Both the position numbers and the translations under genes were made by a program. The notes under the pieces were generated by a model, which ran no database searches, had not been told where the DNA came from, and was given only the letters and a program-made list of their open reading frames with translations. DNA of 64,000 bases, taken from the NCBI GenBank assembly GCA_958295945.1, contig OY282386.1, positions 2,431,864-2,495,863 of the forward strand. Direction: 5' to 3'. Numbering within the stretch: position 1 is the first letter of the stretch; each line of letters opens with the position of its first letter. This document shows positions 31,898 through 40,240 of the stretch, piece by piece. Origin of the DNA: Candidatus Poribacteria bacterium. Lineage in GTDB: Bacteria; Poribacteria; WGA-4E; WGA-3G.

Positions 31898-33589
31898 ATG
31901 AAAAACGATGACGCACAATTGATTCAACGCACGTTAGCAGGCGACCAGTCTGCTTTCAACGCACTTGTGCAAAGATACCAAAAGCCAGTTCACGCTTATG
32001 TATGGCGGAGAATCGGTGACTACCATATTGCAGAAGAAATCACGCAAGATATATTCCTCAGAGTTTATCAGAAACTCCATACCTTGAAAAATCAGGATAG
32101 TTTTGTAGGATGGCTTTATGTGATAGCAGCTCGCAAATGTTACGCTTGGTTGGAAAAAAAGCGAATCCCCATGAAATCATTAGATACAATGCCAGCAGAG
32201 GAATTGGAGGAATTGGCTTATACACAGCACCACGAAAATCAGCAAAAAGAAATTGCAAGTGAACGGCAACGCGAAGTTGTCAAACACCTCCTTCAGAAGT
32301 TACCAGCAAGTGAGCGAACCACTATAGGACTACACTATATTGATGAGATGACATGTGAAGACATTAGTCAATATATGGGAGTGTCAACGAACACGGTCAA
32401 GAGTCGGCTCCACCGTGCCAGAAAACGACTGCTGAAAGAGGAACATGTAATTCACGAGATTTGGAGTGGTAGCAAAGGAGCTATTATGTCTGTTAAATTG
32501 GAAGACATTCGCAGCAAATTCAATAAGTATATGGAAAAGGTGGAATCTTATCCCATTACTCAGAATGATATCCTTTCAGGTGAAGAAATCCTTAAAGAGG
32601 CTTATGACGAAGTAGAAGAAGCACTCAAAGGTGAAATCACAAAAGAGTTGGTACATTTTGCTGTGGATGATATATACGCACACTATGGAAAAATTGGAAT
32701 GGAAAGTCGGGTCGCGCTACTCCGAAAATATAAAGACAAAGCACCAAGTGATGATGAACGTTTCTGGGCACATCAGAACTTAGTGAATAGTCTTTCTTGT
32801 TTGGAGAAAAACCGAGAGACTACTGAAGAGCATACACGGCTTTACCGTTGGACATGCCAGCACATGTCAGATAAGCATGTGTTAGAGGTAATGTCTAACT
32901 TAAATGCAGCCAATTGTTGGAAGGATGATGGACGCATAGATGAATGGATTCAACTCTATGGTGAGGCATCTGAACGTCTTGATAATTCTAAAGTCAGTGA
33001 CTACTCACGCTGTGATTTCCTCCAAGTCGGAGCAGAAGTCCTACGAAACAATGAACGGTTTGATGAAGCACTTCTTGGCTTAGATAAGTTAGAACATGCT
33101 AACAAAGATCAGGATTGGGAACATTATTTCCGATTCTGGTTGGCTATCAGAACGAATAAAGTCTTGATTTACAGTAAACAGGAAGACTGGGAGCTTTTTG
33201 AGTCAGTGTTTTCGGACCTCAGTAAGTTTATCGAATTGGAAGTCGAAAAACATGAAGCAGGTTATCCTGTCAAGACAGGTGATCTTCTCTGGGCTGCTCA
33301 TGACTTCGGGTGCTGCCTCGTCTGGTCAAAGAAGTATGAGGAGGCAAAACGTTTCCTAAAGACCTCTCTTGATCTGCAAAATAAGAACGATTGGGCATAT
33401 TTCATGCTCGCTGTCGCAATCTGGGTAACTGAGAAAGATCAAGAGAAGACTCTGCACAATTTGAAACTGGCTTCAAACTACATCGGAAATTATTGGAATG
33501 AAGCAAGGTACTATCCTGCCTTTCTTGAAAGCTCTGAATTTTCGGATGTTTGGGATGATCCAGAATTTCTGAAAGTTTTTGGACATTAG
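31898..33589 (+). CDS. ECF sigma factor with long C-terminal TPR-like extension
   Basis: A 563-aa protein. Residues 1-185 are an ECF sigma: region 2 FNALVQRYQKPVHAYVWRRIGDYHIAEEITQDIFLRVY, then region 4 CEDISQYMGVSTNTVKSRLHRARKRL. A further 375 residues are all helical with TPR-like spacing (NLVNSLSCLEKNRETTEEHTRLY, ERFDEALLGLDKLEHA, YEEAKRFLKTSLDLQ). No anti-sigma gene is adjacent, so the tail probably supplies regulation by protein-protein contact. GGAG precedes the ATG. C-terminally extended ECF factors are known in several phyla. Its targets are unknown. Confidence 0.88.
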   Translation: MKNDDAQLIQRTLAGDQSAFNALVQRYQKPVHAYVWRRIGDYHIAEEITQDIFLRVYQKLHTLKNQDSFVGWLYVIAARKCYAWLEKKRIPMKSLDTMPAEELEELAYTQHHENQQKEIASERQREVVKHLLQKLPASERTTIGLHYIDEMTCEDISQYMGVSTNTVKSRLHRARKRLLKEEHVIHEIWSGSKGAIMSVKLEDIRSKFNKYMEKVESYPITQNDILSGEEILKEAYDEVEEALKGEITKELVHFAVDDIYAHYGKIGMESRVALLRKYKDKAPSDDERFWAHQNLVNSLSCLEKNRETTEEHTRLYRWTCQHMSDKHVLEVMSNLNAANCWKDDGRIDEWIQLYGEASERLDNSKVSDYSRCDFLQVGAEVLRNNERFDEALLGLDKLEHANKDQDWEHYFRFWLAIRTNKVLIYSKQEDWELFESVFSDLSKFIELEVEKHEAGYPVKTGDLLWAAHDFGCCLVWSKKYEEAKRFLKTSLDLQNKNDWAYFMLAVAIWVTEKDQEKTLHNLKLASNYIGNYWNEARYYPAFLESSEFSDVWDDPEFLKVFGH

Positions 33590-33604
33590 TAAGTCAGGAG
33601 CCTT

Positions 33605-34140
33605 AGTGGTGCGGTGTTCTTACCGCACCATAGGTGTTAATTTAAGAAGATCAATCCATTTTATTAGTGTCCTCAGTCCTGTAGGGACGCTATGTTTATA
33701 GAATCAGTGCAATGAATCTCTTGAGTTCCGTAGGAACGGAATGTGGCTAATACAAACAAAGTATAAACATTTCGTTCCTACGGAACTAAAGAAGGATCGA
33801 GATAACGTCTTTCTATAAACATAGCGTGCCTACGGGACTAAAGACATCAATATCAGTCAACTATAAATCACTAAATTTACACATAAGGTGCGGTACCGTT
33901 ACCGCACCTTATGTGTAAATTTAAGGAAAATTACGCTCAAACGACTCAGTATACGAAGGCGCGCTTTGTAAGCGCGCTGGATGGTAGTGGCATAACTGAC
34001 TAACTGACAGGCATGTTTGTTGGTTCAAAAATTACTGTGCATTTCACAGATATGGCAAGCGCGCTTACAAAGCGCGCCTACAGCGGGTTGTGTTTGCTAA
34101 ATTGACGCCTATAGTGCGGTACCGTTACCGCACCATCTAT
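33605..34140. repeat. Repeat-filled intergenic region with a nested giant inverted repeat
   Basis: Palindromes GTGCGGTGTTCTTACCGCAC (33608), GGTGCGGTACCGTTACCGCACC (33888, and again near 34115) and GCGCGCTTTGTAAGCGCGC (33960, and inverted near 34058). At 33674-33838, two different inverted repeats are nested. The outer arms have AGTCC(T/C)GTAGG(G/C)ACGCTATG and the inner arms AGTTCCGTAGGAACG(G/A)AATG, so the strand can fold into one hairpin of about 165 nt. No coding potential seen. Confidence 0.75.
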
Positions 34141-34172
34141 TCTGTAGTCAAGGTTATACCATTTCTAATTGA

Positions 34173-34847
34173 TTATATGACATTATCGGTTTTTACAAAA
34201 AATGAAAATCCTGTTATTTTTGCTATCGTTGTTGTGGAATAAGCGTGAATTATCTCCGTAATCTTTTTCTGCATCGCTTCAATGGTATCGTCCGCTTGAC
34301 AAAACAACTTTGCCTTAAGATCTTGCCATAGCCTTTCAATCGGGTTCAACTCCGGACTATAGGGTGGTAGAAATAACAAGATGACATTGTCAGGTATCTC
34401 TAATTTCTTTGCCTGATGAAAACGACCATTATCAAGCACCATGACATTTAGGCTTTCTGAAAACTGTGTTGAAAACTGATTTATGAAGATTTGAAAACAA
34501 TCGGCGTTCAGATGCGGGAACTCAAGAAAAAAATGATCGCCATTTTGAGGGTCTACCGCACCATAAAGGGACATTGAGGTAAAACTATATTCTATTTCCG
34601 CAACAGGTTTGATGCCTGATAAGGTAATACGCCTATTAGCAACAGGCAAAAGACCATACCTCGTCTCATCTTGACTGAAAAGACGGATGTTTGAATAGTC
34701 AGATTGTTTCTCATCAATGGCATCAGCAACTTCTTGTTGGAAGTTTTCTCTAAACGCTTTACTCTCTTCAGCGTTTTTTTTTATGACTTTTGCGTGGAAC
34801 TTTGAGTTTCGCTTTCCATTTACCATGAACAAGCGCGTAAACAGCAC
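34173..34847 (-). CDS. IS630 transposase, DDE catalytic frame (second frame)
   Basis: The catalytic half: FSQDETRYG (first Asp), NVMVLDNGRFH (second Asp) and PYSPELNPIERLWQDLK (Glu). The frame is +1 relative to the upstream frame. The junction is the A9 run at 34774-34782 (minus strand), where the first frame stops shortly after and this one reads KKNAEESKAF. Expression as one protein would need transcriptional slippage or ribosomal frameshifting. Residues before the A run in this frame are probably not used. Confidence 0.85.
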   Translation of the reverse strand: MLFTRLFMVNGKRNSKFHAKVIKKNAEESKAFRENFQQEVADAIDEKQSDYSNIRLFSQDETRYGLLPVANRRITLSGIKPVAEIEYSFTSMSLYGAVDPQNGDHFFLEFPHLNADCFQIFINQFSTQFSESLNVMVLDNGRFHQAKKLEIPDNVILLFLPPYSPELNPIERLWQDLKAKLFCQADDTIEAMQKKITEIIHAYSTTTIAKITGFSFFVKTDNVI

Positions 34848-35223
34848 TATATTTCATGTTGACACCAAAGGTATCGGCAATATATTGCTGGATTTCTTTG
34901 TAGCTTCTGAAGCCTTCAGGTTTCTGCAACTCAGTGCGAAGACTTGTTTGTTGTTCTTCAGTGAGAGCTGGCACACACCCCGGAGGATACCGACGCTCTA
35001 AGAGTTTCTCAAGACCACCTGCTTCGTAACACGACAACCAGTTTCCTATAGTCGTGCGATGCAAACCTAACAACTCGGCTACTTGTTTTCGGTTTTTGGC
35101 TTGTCCGCTTTGTCCAAGATATAGCATGGAAAGTCTTTGCTTTTCATGCGCCTCTGTAACTTTTCGCAGCAGCAATTTGAGTTCTTCAACACTCTCATGA
35201 ATCTTGGGTACTGTTCTATTCAT
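34768..35223 (-). CDS. IS630 transposase, N-terminal DNA-binding frame
   Basis: 151 aa from ATG 35223 (AGGA upstream); a GTG at 35253 is weaker. It has a helix-turn-helix of the IS630/Tc1 type (NRKQVAELLGLHRTTIGNWLSCYEAGG) and a second helical domain (RSYKEIQQYIADTFGVNMKYSAVYALVH). It ends with SHKKKR in the A9 tract. Together with the second frame it makes a full-length IS630 transposase. Confidence 0.85.
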   Translation of the reverse strand: MNRTVPKIHESVEELKLLLRKVTEAHEKQRLSMLYLGQSGQAKNRKQVAELLGLHRTTIGNWLSCYEAGGLEKLLERRYPPGCVPALTEEQQTSLRTELQKPEGFRSYKEIQQYIADTFGVNMKYSAVYALVHGKWKAKLKVPRKSHKKKR

Positions 35224-35283
35224 TATGTCCTTCCTGACTGATAAAAGTTTCACAATAGAGTCTAAATTATTTATGACGTATTG

Positions 35284-35988
35284 TCAATTAAAAATGGTAT
35301 TAGATGTAATTCCCTGCACACCAACATCTTGTAACTCCCGCATCCGATCAACATCATCCACTGTCCAAGTCCACAGAGAGATACCACGTCGTCTGACTTC
35401 GTAAGCGAATTCCTCCGTAATCAGTAGGTGATTGACATTTAATAGGCTACATCCGATAGAACAAAGTTTATGACACAATTGGATTGGATCAGTTTTTCCA
35501 TTGTTACTCCCGATAAGCCACCCCGTCGGGATTCGCGGTTCTATGGCACGAACGGTGTTCAGGTCGGATATATTGAATGAGATGATTACAACACTTTCAA
35601 GTAGACTCATCTCAGCAATCGTTTTGACAACTGACCCAGTGATAGACGAGTCCTTGATTTCCAATACTGCAATTGATTTACCGGCGATACATGCTAATGC
35701 TTCTTCAAGCGTTGGAATTGTTTCTCCTTTGAACTGTGGATGAAACCAAGAACCCGCGTCAGCTTGTTTGATTTTCTCTAAGCTTGTTTGGTTTATCGGA
35801 CCACACAGGTTCGTTGTTCTATCTAAGGAGGGATCGTGTATCACAACGATTTCACCGTCAACAGTGCCGTGCAGGTCAAGTTCAACAGCATCCACACCGA
35901 TTTCAATCGCTTTGTTGAAAGCAGCAAGCGTATTTTCTGGTGCGATTCCCGAAGCACCGCGGTGTGCAATCCGAATCCACGAACCCAT
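35284..35988 (-). CDS. Glycerophosphodiester phosphodiesterase, C-terminus replaced by IS630
   Basis: A 234-aa TIM-barrel enzyme that hydrolyses glycerophosphodiesters to glycerol-3-phosphate and an alcohol. Motifs: IAHRGASGIAPENTLAAF (catalytic His9, Arg10), VELDLHGTVDGEIVVIHDPSLDRTT (metal-binding Glu and Asp, second His), and IAVLEIKD. The last native residues are GVQGITSN; TIFN and the TGA (35284-35286) come from the IS end. Only the final strand region is changed, so activity may survive. Removing the IS and one TA would restore an in-frame continuation NLDYRID. GGAG precedes the ATG. Last gene of a minus-strand cluster. Confidence 0.9.
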   Translation of the reverse strand: MGSWIRIAHRGASGIAPENTLAAFNKAIEIGVDAVELDLHGTVDGEIVVIHDPSLDRTTNLCGPINQTSLEKIKQADAGSWFHPQFKGETIPTLEEALACIAGKSIAVLEIKDSSITGSVVKTIAEMSLLESVVIISFNISDLNTVRAIEPRIPTGWLIGSNNGKTDPIQLCHKLCSIGCSLLNVNHLLITEEFAYEVRRRGISLWTWTVDDVDRMRELQDVGVQGITSNTIFN

Positions 35989-35994
35989 ATTTGC

Positions 35995-37431
35995 TTATTC
36001 TCCGTTTTCTCCAATTTTATGCTGTTTCATCTTCTTTATGAGTGTGGTTCTGCTGATACCCAGTAATTCTGCTGTCTTACTCTGATTGTGTGAGCATTCT
36101 GTGAGTGCAAGTTCAATGAGGGTCTGATCTAACATGGAAAGTACTTCATCGTAGAGCTGCGTGCTGCCTTCCGCAATCCTAGCTTTCGCTATATGTTGTA
36201 AGACAGGTTTTAATGATGTTTCCATGTATGATGCCTCAGAGGAGACTTCATCTTGTCCAGAATGAATTTCGGATGGTAGATCATCCGGTAGGATTACATC
36301 TGAACGTGATAACGCAGCAGCACTTCGGATGCAGTTTTCTAACTCACGAACATTACCAGGCCATGCGTAATTTTGTAATAATGTCATACCTTCTTCAGAA
36401 ATACCACGTACCTGTTTACCGAGTTCTTCCTGCACAAGTTGCAAGAAATGGTTTATAAGCAAAGGTATATCTTCTTTCCGTTCCCTCAATGGTGGTAAAT
36501 GAAGTGCTATTCGTTTGAAACGGTAGTATAGGTCAGCGCGAAAATCACCGAGTTTTACCATTTGGCTGAGTTCCTGATTAGTAGCAGCAATGACACGCAC
36601 ATTAACATTTAAAGTTTGTGTGCCACCTAACCTTTCAAACTCATGTGTCTGCAATGTGCGGAGTAACTTCACCTGCAAAGCAGGACTCATGTTTGCGACT
36701 TCATCAATAAATAGTGTGCCACCATTCGCCAATTCAAAACGTCCGGGTTTCCCTTCAGCTTTTGCTCCCGTGAATGCTCCTGCTTCATAACCAAACAACT
36801 CACTTTCAAGCAACTCATCAGGAAGTGCACCACAATCGACAGGGATGAAAGGCATATCTTTGCGTTCACTACCTGCGTGAATTGCACGTGCGACGAGGTC
36901 TTTGCCAGTCCCTGTTTCACCTTCAATGAGAACTGTGGTAGTATTACTCGCCAACACACCGATGAGTTTGTATATCTCGCGCATCTGCTCGCTTTTTCCA
37001 ACGAGTCGATGTCCACGCTGTTCAGTTGGAGAATCAGATTCTGTATCAATCGGTAAAGTGCTACGGACAGACTGTGTTCGGAAAGCACGTTCAAGAACAC
37101 TCTTGACTACCTCTAAATCAATCGGTTTTGGCACAAAATCAAAAGCGTGTAGCCGCATCGCCTCAATTGTCGTTTCAACATCATCATAAGCAGTGATGAT
37201 TACGACAATCACTGATGGATGGTGTGTCTTAATTTCTGCCAACGCCTCTAAACCGCTCATGCCGGGAAGATTGACATCCAACAAAACGACATCCGGTTTG
37301 TCAGCAGCAACCCGTTGCAGTCCTTCCTCAGCGTTGTTCGCTATGCTGGAATTGTATCCCTCACCTTCAAGGAACTGCTGAAACGCCCAACAGATTTTCT
37401 CATCGTCGTCAATCACCAAGACATTTTTCAT
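35995..37431 (-). CDS. Sigma-54-dependent response regulator, NtrC family
   Basis: 478 aa from ATG 37431; an upstream GTG (37467) overlaps the LLM gene. Receiver domain 1-120 with phosphoacceptor Asp52 (VVLLDVNLPGMSG). AAA+ domain about 140-375 with Walker A GETGTGKD, the sigma-54 contact motif GAFTGA, Walker B GGTLFIDEV and the Arg finger region FRADLYYRFKRI. C-terminal Fis-type helix-turn-helix QSKTAELLGISRTTLIKKM. It activates sigma-54 promoters after phosphorylation. No histidine kinase lies in the window. It is unusual inside a cluster of metabolic oxidoreductases. Confidence 0.95.
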   Translation of the reverse strand: MKNVLVIDDDEKICWAFQQFLEGEGYNSSIANNAEEGLQRVAADKPDVVLLDVNLPGMSGLEALAEIKTHHPSVIVVIITAYDDVETTIEAMRLHAFDFVPKPIDLEVVKSVLERAFRTQSVRSTLPIDTESDSPTEQRGHRLVGKSEQMREIYKLIGVLASNTTTVLIEGETGTGKDLVARAIHAGSERKDMPFIPVDCGALPDELLESELFGYEAGAFTGAKAEGKPGRFELANGGTLFIDEVANMSPALQVKLLRTLQTHEFERLGGTQTLNVNVRVIAATNQELSQMVKLGDFRADLYYRFKRIALHLPPLRERKEDIPLLINHFLQLVQEELGKQVRGISEEGMTLLQNYAWPGNVRELENCIRSAAALSRSDVILPDDLPSEIHSGQDEVSSEASYMETSLKPVLQHIAKARIAEGSTQLYDEVLSMLDQTLIELALTECSHNQSKTAELLGISRTTLIKKMKQHKIGENGE

Positions 37432-37444
37432 GATATTCTGTCCG

Positions 37445-38728
37445 TTACTTCTCTTTCCGAGGACCACCTTCTATTGAAAGTAGGAACTTTTTACCATCAT
37501 CACTCATCTCAGGATCACCTACATCCGCTGCTTTTTCCTCAAGTTTCTTCTTTAGAACAGGATAGGAATCTACTATCGGTATCTGATTGAGAGATGTCAG
37601 TTCAGGTTTACGTGCTTCTGCTGTCATCATTGCGTCAGCGAGTCTTTCATTTTTCTCTTCTGTATGTTTGGCATCACGTGCCTTGAAATCATGCAACACC
37701 TTGTCAGCAAAGAGTTGTAAGGATTCGCATATATCTTCGTGTTGGTTCATACCTGCCTGCTGAATAAAAACGACTTGATCAACACCTGCGTTCTCCATGA
37801 CTTCCAAATGTTCACGGACTTGGTCAGGTGTGCCGATGCCTGCGCGTGCTTCAGCAGGATCCTGCTGTGATTGCTTGAATTTACTCCAAATATCTGTTTT
37901 ACTCGGAATCTGTGAACCGTTGTAATAGTAGTGTGCAAGCGCAAACCTGAAGAATCGCAATCCTTCCAAACCACGTGCAAGTGCAGTCTCCTCGTTTTCA
38001 TGACAGGAGAAACCGGATACCATCGCAATATTCGGGTTCGCTCTTTGCGTAAGTGGCGTGCATTCCTTTTCAAAGATTTCGTAGTACTCCTCAACCCAGA
38101 ATTTTGCTTCATTTGCATCAACGAAGGCAAAGGTCAGCGCGCCTAACCCATATTTTGCAGCAAAACGGAGACTATCACGACTGGAACAGGCGACCCATGG
38201 CGGTGGATGAGGTGTTTGTAGCGGTTTTGGAACGACATTGCGAACTGGCATAGAAAAGTATTTACCGTCATATCCAGCATAAGGGGATTGTGTCATCATT
38301 TTCGCTGTTTCGCGTGTACATTCTTCCCACATCTCTCGTTTACACTTCGGGTCAACTCTGAATCCACCGAGTTCCATGTGTGATGCGGATTCTCCTGTTC
38401 CCCATTCCACGCGTCCATTTGATACCAGGTCCAACGTTGAAATCCGTTCAGCGACGCGCGCAGGATGGTTATACGCAGGTGGCATCAGGACAATACCGTG
38501 ACCAAGTCGTATCTGTTTTGTGCGTTGGCTGCACGCGGCAAGGAATACTTCTGGTGCTGAAGAATGGGAATATTCCTCAAGAAAATGATGTTCTACCTCC
38601 CATATATAGTCAAATCCAAGTTTATCAGCTAATTCTACCTGTTCTAACGCATCTTGAAAAAGTTTGTGTTCTGCTCCGTCGTGCCATGGTCGTGGGATTT
38701 GGTGTTCATAAAACAACCCGAATTTCAT
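37445..38728 (-). CDS. LLM-class flavin-dependent oxidoreductase
   Basis: A 427-aa luciferase-like monooxygenase fold that uses F420 or FMN. MKFGLFYEHQIPRPW start, LADKLGFDYIWEVEHHFLEEYSHSSAPEVFLAA, then RIRLGHGIVLMPPAYNHPARVAERISTLDLVSNGRVEWGTG, all characteristic. The last 70 residues are a charged, helical extension (EEKNERLADAMMTAEARKPEL) not usual for the family. The substrate cannot be read from sequence. It lies between the aldo/keto reductase and the response regulator, with 48- and 13-nt gaps. Confidence 0.9.
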   Translation of the reverse strand: MKFGLFYEHQIPRPWHDGAEHKLFQDALEQVELADKLGFDYIWEVEHHFLEEYSHSSAPEVFLAACSQRTKQIRLGHGIVLMPPAYNHPARVAERISTLDLVSNGRVEWGTGESASHMELGGFRVDPKCKREMWEECTRETAKMMTQSPYAGYDGKYFSMPVRNVVPKPLQTPHPPPWVACSSRDSLRFAAKYGLGALTFAFVDANEAKFWVEEYYEIFEKECTPLTQRANPNIAMVSGFSCHENEETALARGLEGLRFFRFALAHYYYNGSQIPSKTDIWSKFKQSQQDPAEARAGIGTPDQVREHLEVMENAGVDQVVFIQQAGMNQHEDICESLQLFADKVLHDFKARDAKHTEEKNERLADAMMTAEARKPELTSLNQIPIVDSYPVLKKKLEEKAADVGDPEMSDDGKKFLLSIEGGPRKEK

Positions 38729-38775
38729 GCTTTTGTGTTGATTCCTTTCTCAGAGTCTATTCAATAATAACAAGA

Positions 38776-39540
38776 CTAACCAAATGATTGCATCTCTTCA
38801 TCAGTTAACTGCCAATCAAAGATGGCTAAATTTTCACGCAGATGTGGTTCAGAACTGGATTTTGGAATTGTTATTATACCTTTCTGAACAAGCCATCTTA
38901 ACGCCACCTGTGCTGCAGTTTTCCCATGTCTCTTTCCAATTGCAGTTAGTTCTGTATCTTCCGCCAAATTGCCCACAGCAAGTGGTCTGTGCGCGGTGAT
39001 AGGGATGTTCAGTGTTTGACAATGTGCACGCAATTCTTCTTTGTTATTACGCACATGGTATTCCACCTGATTCGTACATATCGGGAGTTGAGAAACATCA
39101 CACGCTTTATTTACTTGTTCAATACTGAAATTGCTGATTCCGATGCTTTTCACTTTACCCGCATCGTATATCTCTTTGAAGGCAGCAAAGGTTTCTTCAA
39201 ACGGCACAGTATCGCTTGGCCAATGGATTAACAGCAGATCCACATAATCCAGTTGAAGATCATTTATACAAACATCAAACTGGCTTAGCACTTCATCGTG
39301 CTTCAGATGTGTGTGCCAAATTTTGGATGTTATAAATAGATCTTCCCGTTCAGCATTTATATCGCGCAAGGCATTCCCTATCTGCCTTTGGTTCTGATAC
39401 ATCCATGCGGTGTCAATATGGGTATACCCTAACTCAATCGCAACTCTTATGATCCGCTCACATTGGCTGCCTTTTAGCTGCCATGTGCCTAAGCCTAAGA
39501 TCGGTATTTCGTGTCCAGATGCCAGTTTTACATTTTCCAT
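38776..39540 (-). CDS. Aldo/keto reductase
   Basis: A 254-aa NADPH-dependent TIM-barrel reductase. The catalytic tetrad is complete: Asp43, Tyr48, Lys73, His106 (HIDTAWMYQN, ITSKIW, LLIHWPSD). The cofactor-binding end IPKSSSEPHLRENL is present. The protein stops at DEEMQSFG, about 15-20 residues earlier than typical members, so the C-terminal loop is short. GGGAG precedes the ATG. First gene of the minus-strand cluster with the LLM oxidoreductase, response regulator and GDPD. Confidence 0.92.
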   Translation of the reverse strand: MENVKLASGHEIPILGLGTWQLKGSQCERIIRVAIELGYTHIDTAWMYQNQRQIGNALRDINAEREDLFITSKIWHTHLKHDEVLSQFDVCINDLQLDYVDLLLIHWPSDTVPFEETFAAFKEIYDAGKVKSIGISNFSIEQVNKACDVSQLPICTNQVEYHVRNNKEELRAHCQTLNIPITAHRPLAVGNLAEDTELTAIGKRHGKTAAQVALRWLVQKGIITIPKSSSEPHLRENLAIFDWQLTDEEMQSFG

Positions 39541-39623
39541 AATTCACTCCCGGTTCCAAGCACTCCATTTTATCACCATTATAGTCATTTCTGGAAAAAA
39601 GTCAAGTGAAATGTGGTAAGAAG

Positions 39624-39771
39624 GTGTGTAAAGTTTTTGGCAAAATATCCCAGTCACCATTGTAGTGCCAATCAACGGTATGAATGCCATCACTCCTCGC
39701 AACAACTGCGGGGCACGGAGACCCCGCACTACAATGGATGGTGAGAAGTTAGTGACAAAATCTTTACACAC
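39624..39771. mobile_element. MITE-like element, family 4
   Basis: GTGTGTAAAGTTTTTGGC at 39624 and the inverted GTGTGTAAAGATTTTGTC ending at 39771 form terminal repeats. A second inverted pair lies inside (CACCATTGTAGTGC and GCACTACAATGGATGGTG) around a hairpin GCGGGG...CCCCGC. About 148 bp, no ORF. The ends recall IS256-type termini, from memory only. Confidence 0.55.
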
Positions 39772-39849
39772 ACATATCCATTTTTTTTTCATTGACATTT
39801 TTTATTAATAGTTGTAACATATTACATGTTGTGTAACAACTAAAGGTAT

Positions 39850-40101
39850 TGTTATAACTAAAGTTGCAACTTATATAGTGAATGCTCTTGTAGGAGGGTT
39901 TCTAACCCCGATTTATACCTTAATATGTACAGAATCAGTAATAATGTCCTTGTTTTTACTCTAAGAATAGTTCTTATTTGAAAAAATATTATAGGTAGTA
40001 AGTTAGGTTATCATAATCTAACTTGCCATCTAACAGATTATGAGAACTCCTCACTATATGAATCAGTGTTTTTTACTTATTAGCAACTTAGGTTATTATA
40101 A
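39850..40101. mobile_element. Nested MITEs: family 1 inside family 3
   Basis: The outer pair is TATAACTAAAGTTGCAACTTA (about 39851) and TTAGCAACTTAGGTTATTAT (about 40080), a diverged family-3 inverted repeat. Inside, 39876-40056 starts TAGTGAATGCTC and ends with an inverted GAACTCCTCACTA, flanked by TA, which fits family 1. The interior includes AGTTAGGTTATCATAATCTAACT-type palindromes. Bases 39541-40240 contain no gene; 40102-40224 is simply AT-rich. Confidence 0.55.
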
Positions 40102-40224
40102 TATTGAATAATGTGTTATTTTGGAACATAGATTATTAAAAATTGGTATGGTAAAATGGTGCAGTTTATTAAAACTCACTTACACTTAACGCGAAACTCA
40201 CGTAAAAGTGAGATTCATTTCTTT

Positions 40225-40240
40225 AGGAGATTTAACAGTA
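40225..40240 (+). promoter_or_regulatory. Stranded Shine-Dalgarno of the discoidin-like gene
   Basis: AGGAGA (40225-40230) followed by TTTAACAGTA. In the healed sequence this would sit 9 nt before the ATG now found at 41258. The IS982-family element separates them. Confidence 0.75.

Larger units (their letters stand above)
34157..35300 (-). mobile_element. IS630-family insertion sequence
   Basis: The terminal inverted repeats are (A)TACCATTTCTAATTGA at 34157 and, inverted, ATACCATTTTTAATTGA ending at 35300, with TA on both outer sides (34155-34156 and 35301-35302). It carries a two-frame transposase. The right end supplies the last four residues and stop of the GDPD gene, so the insertion truncated that gene. 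Confidence 0.85.
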
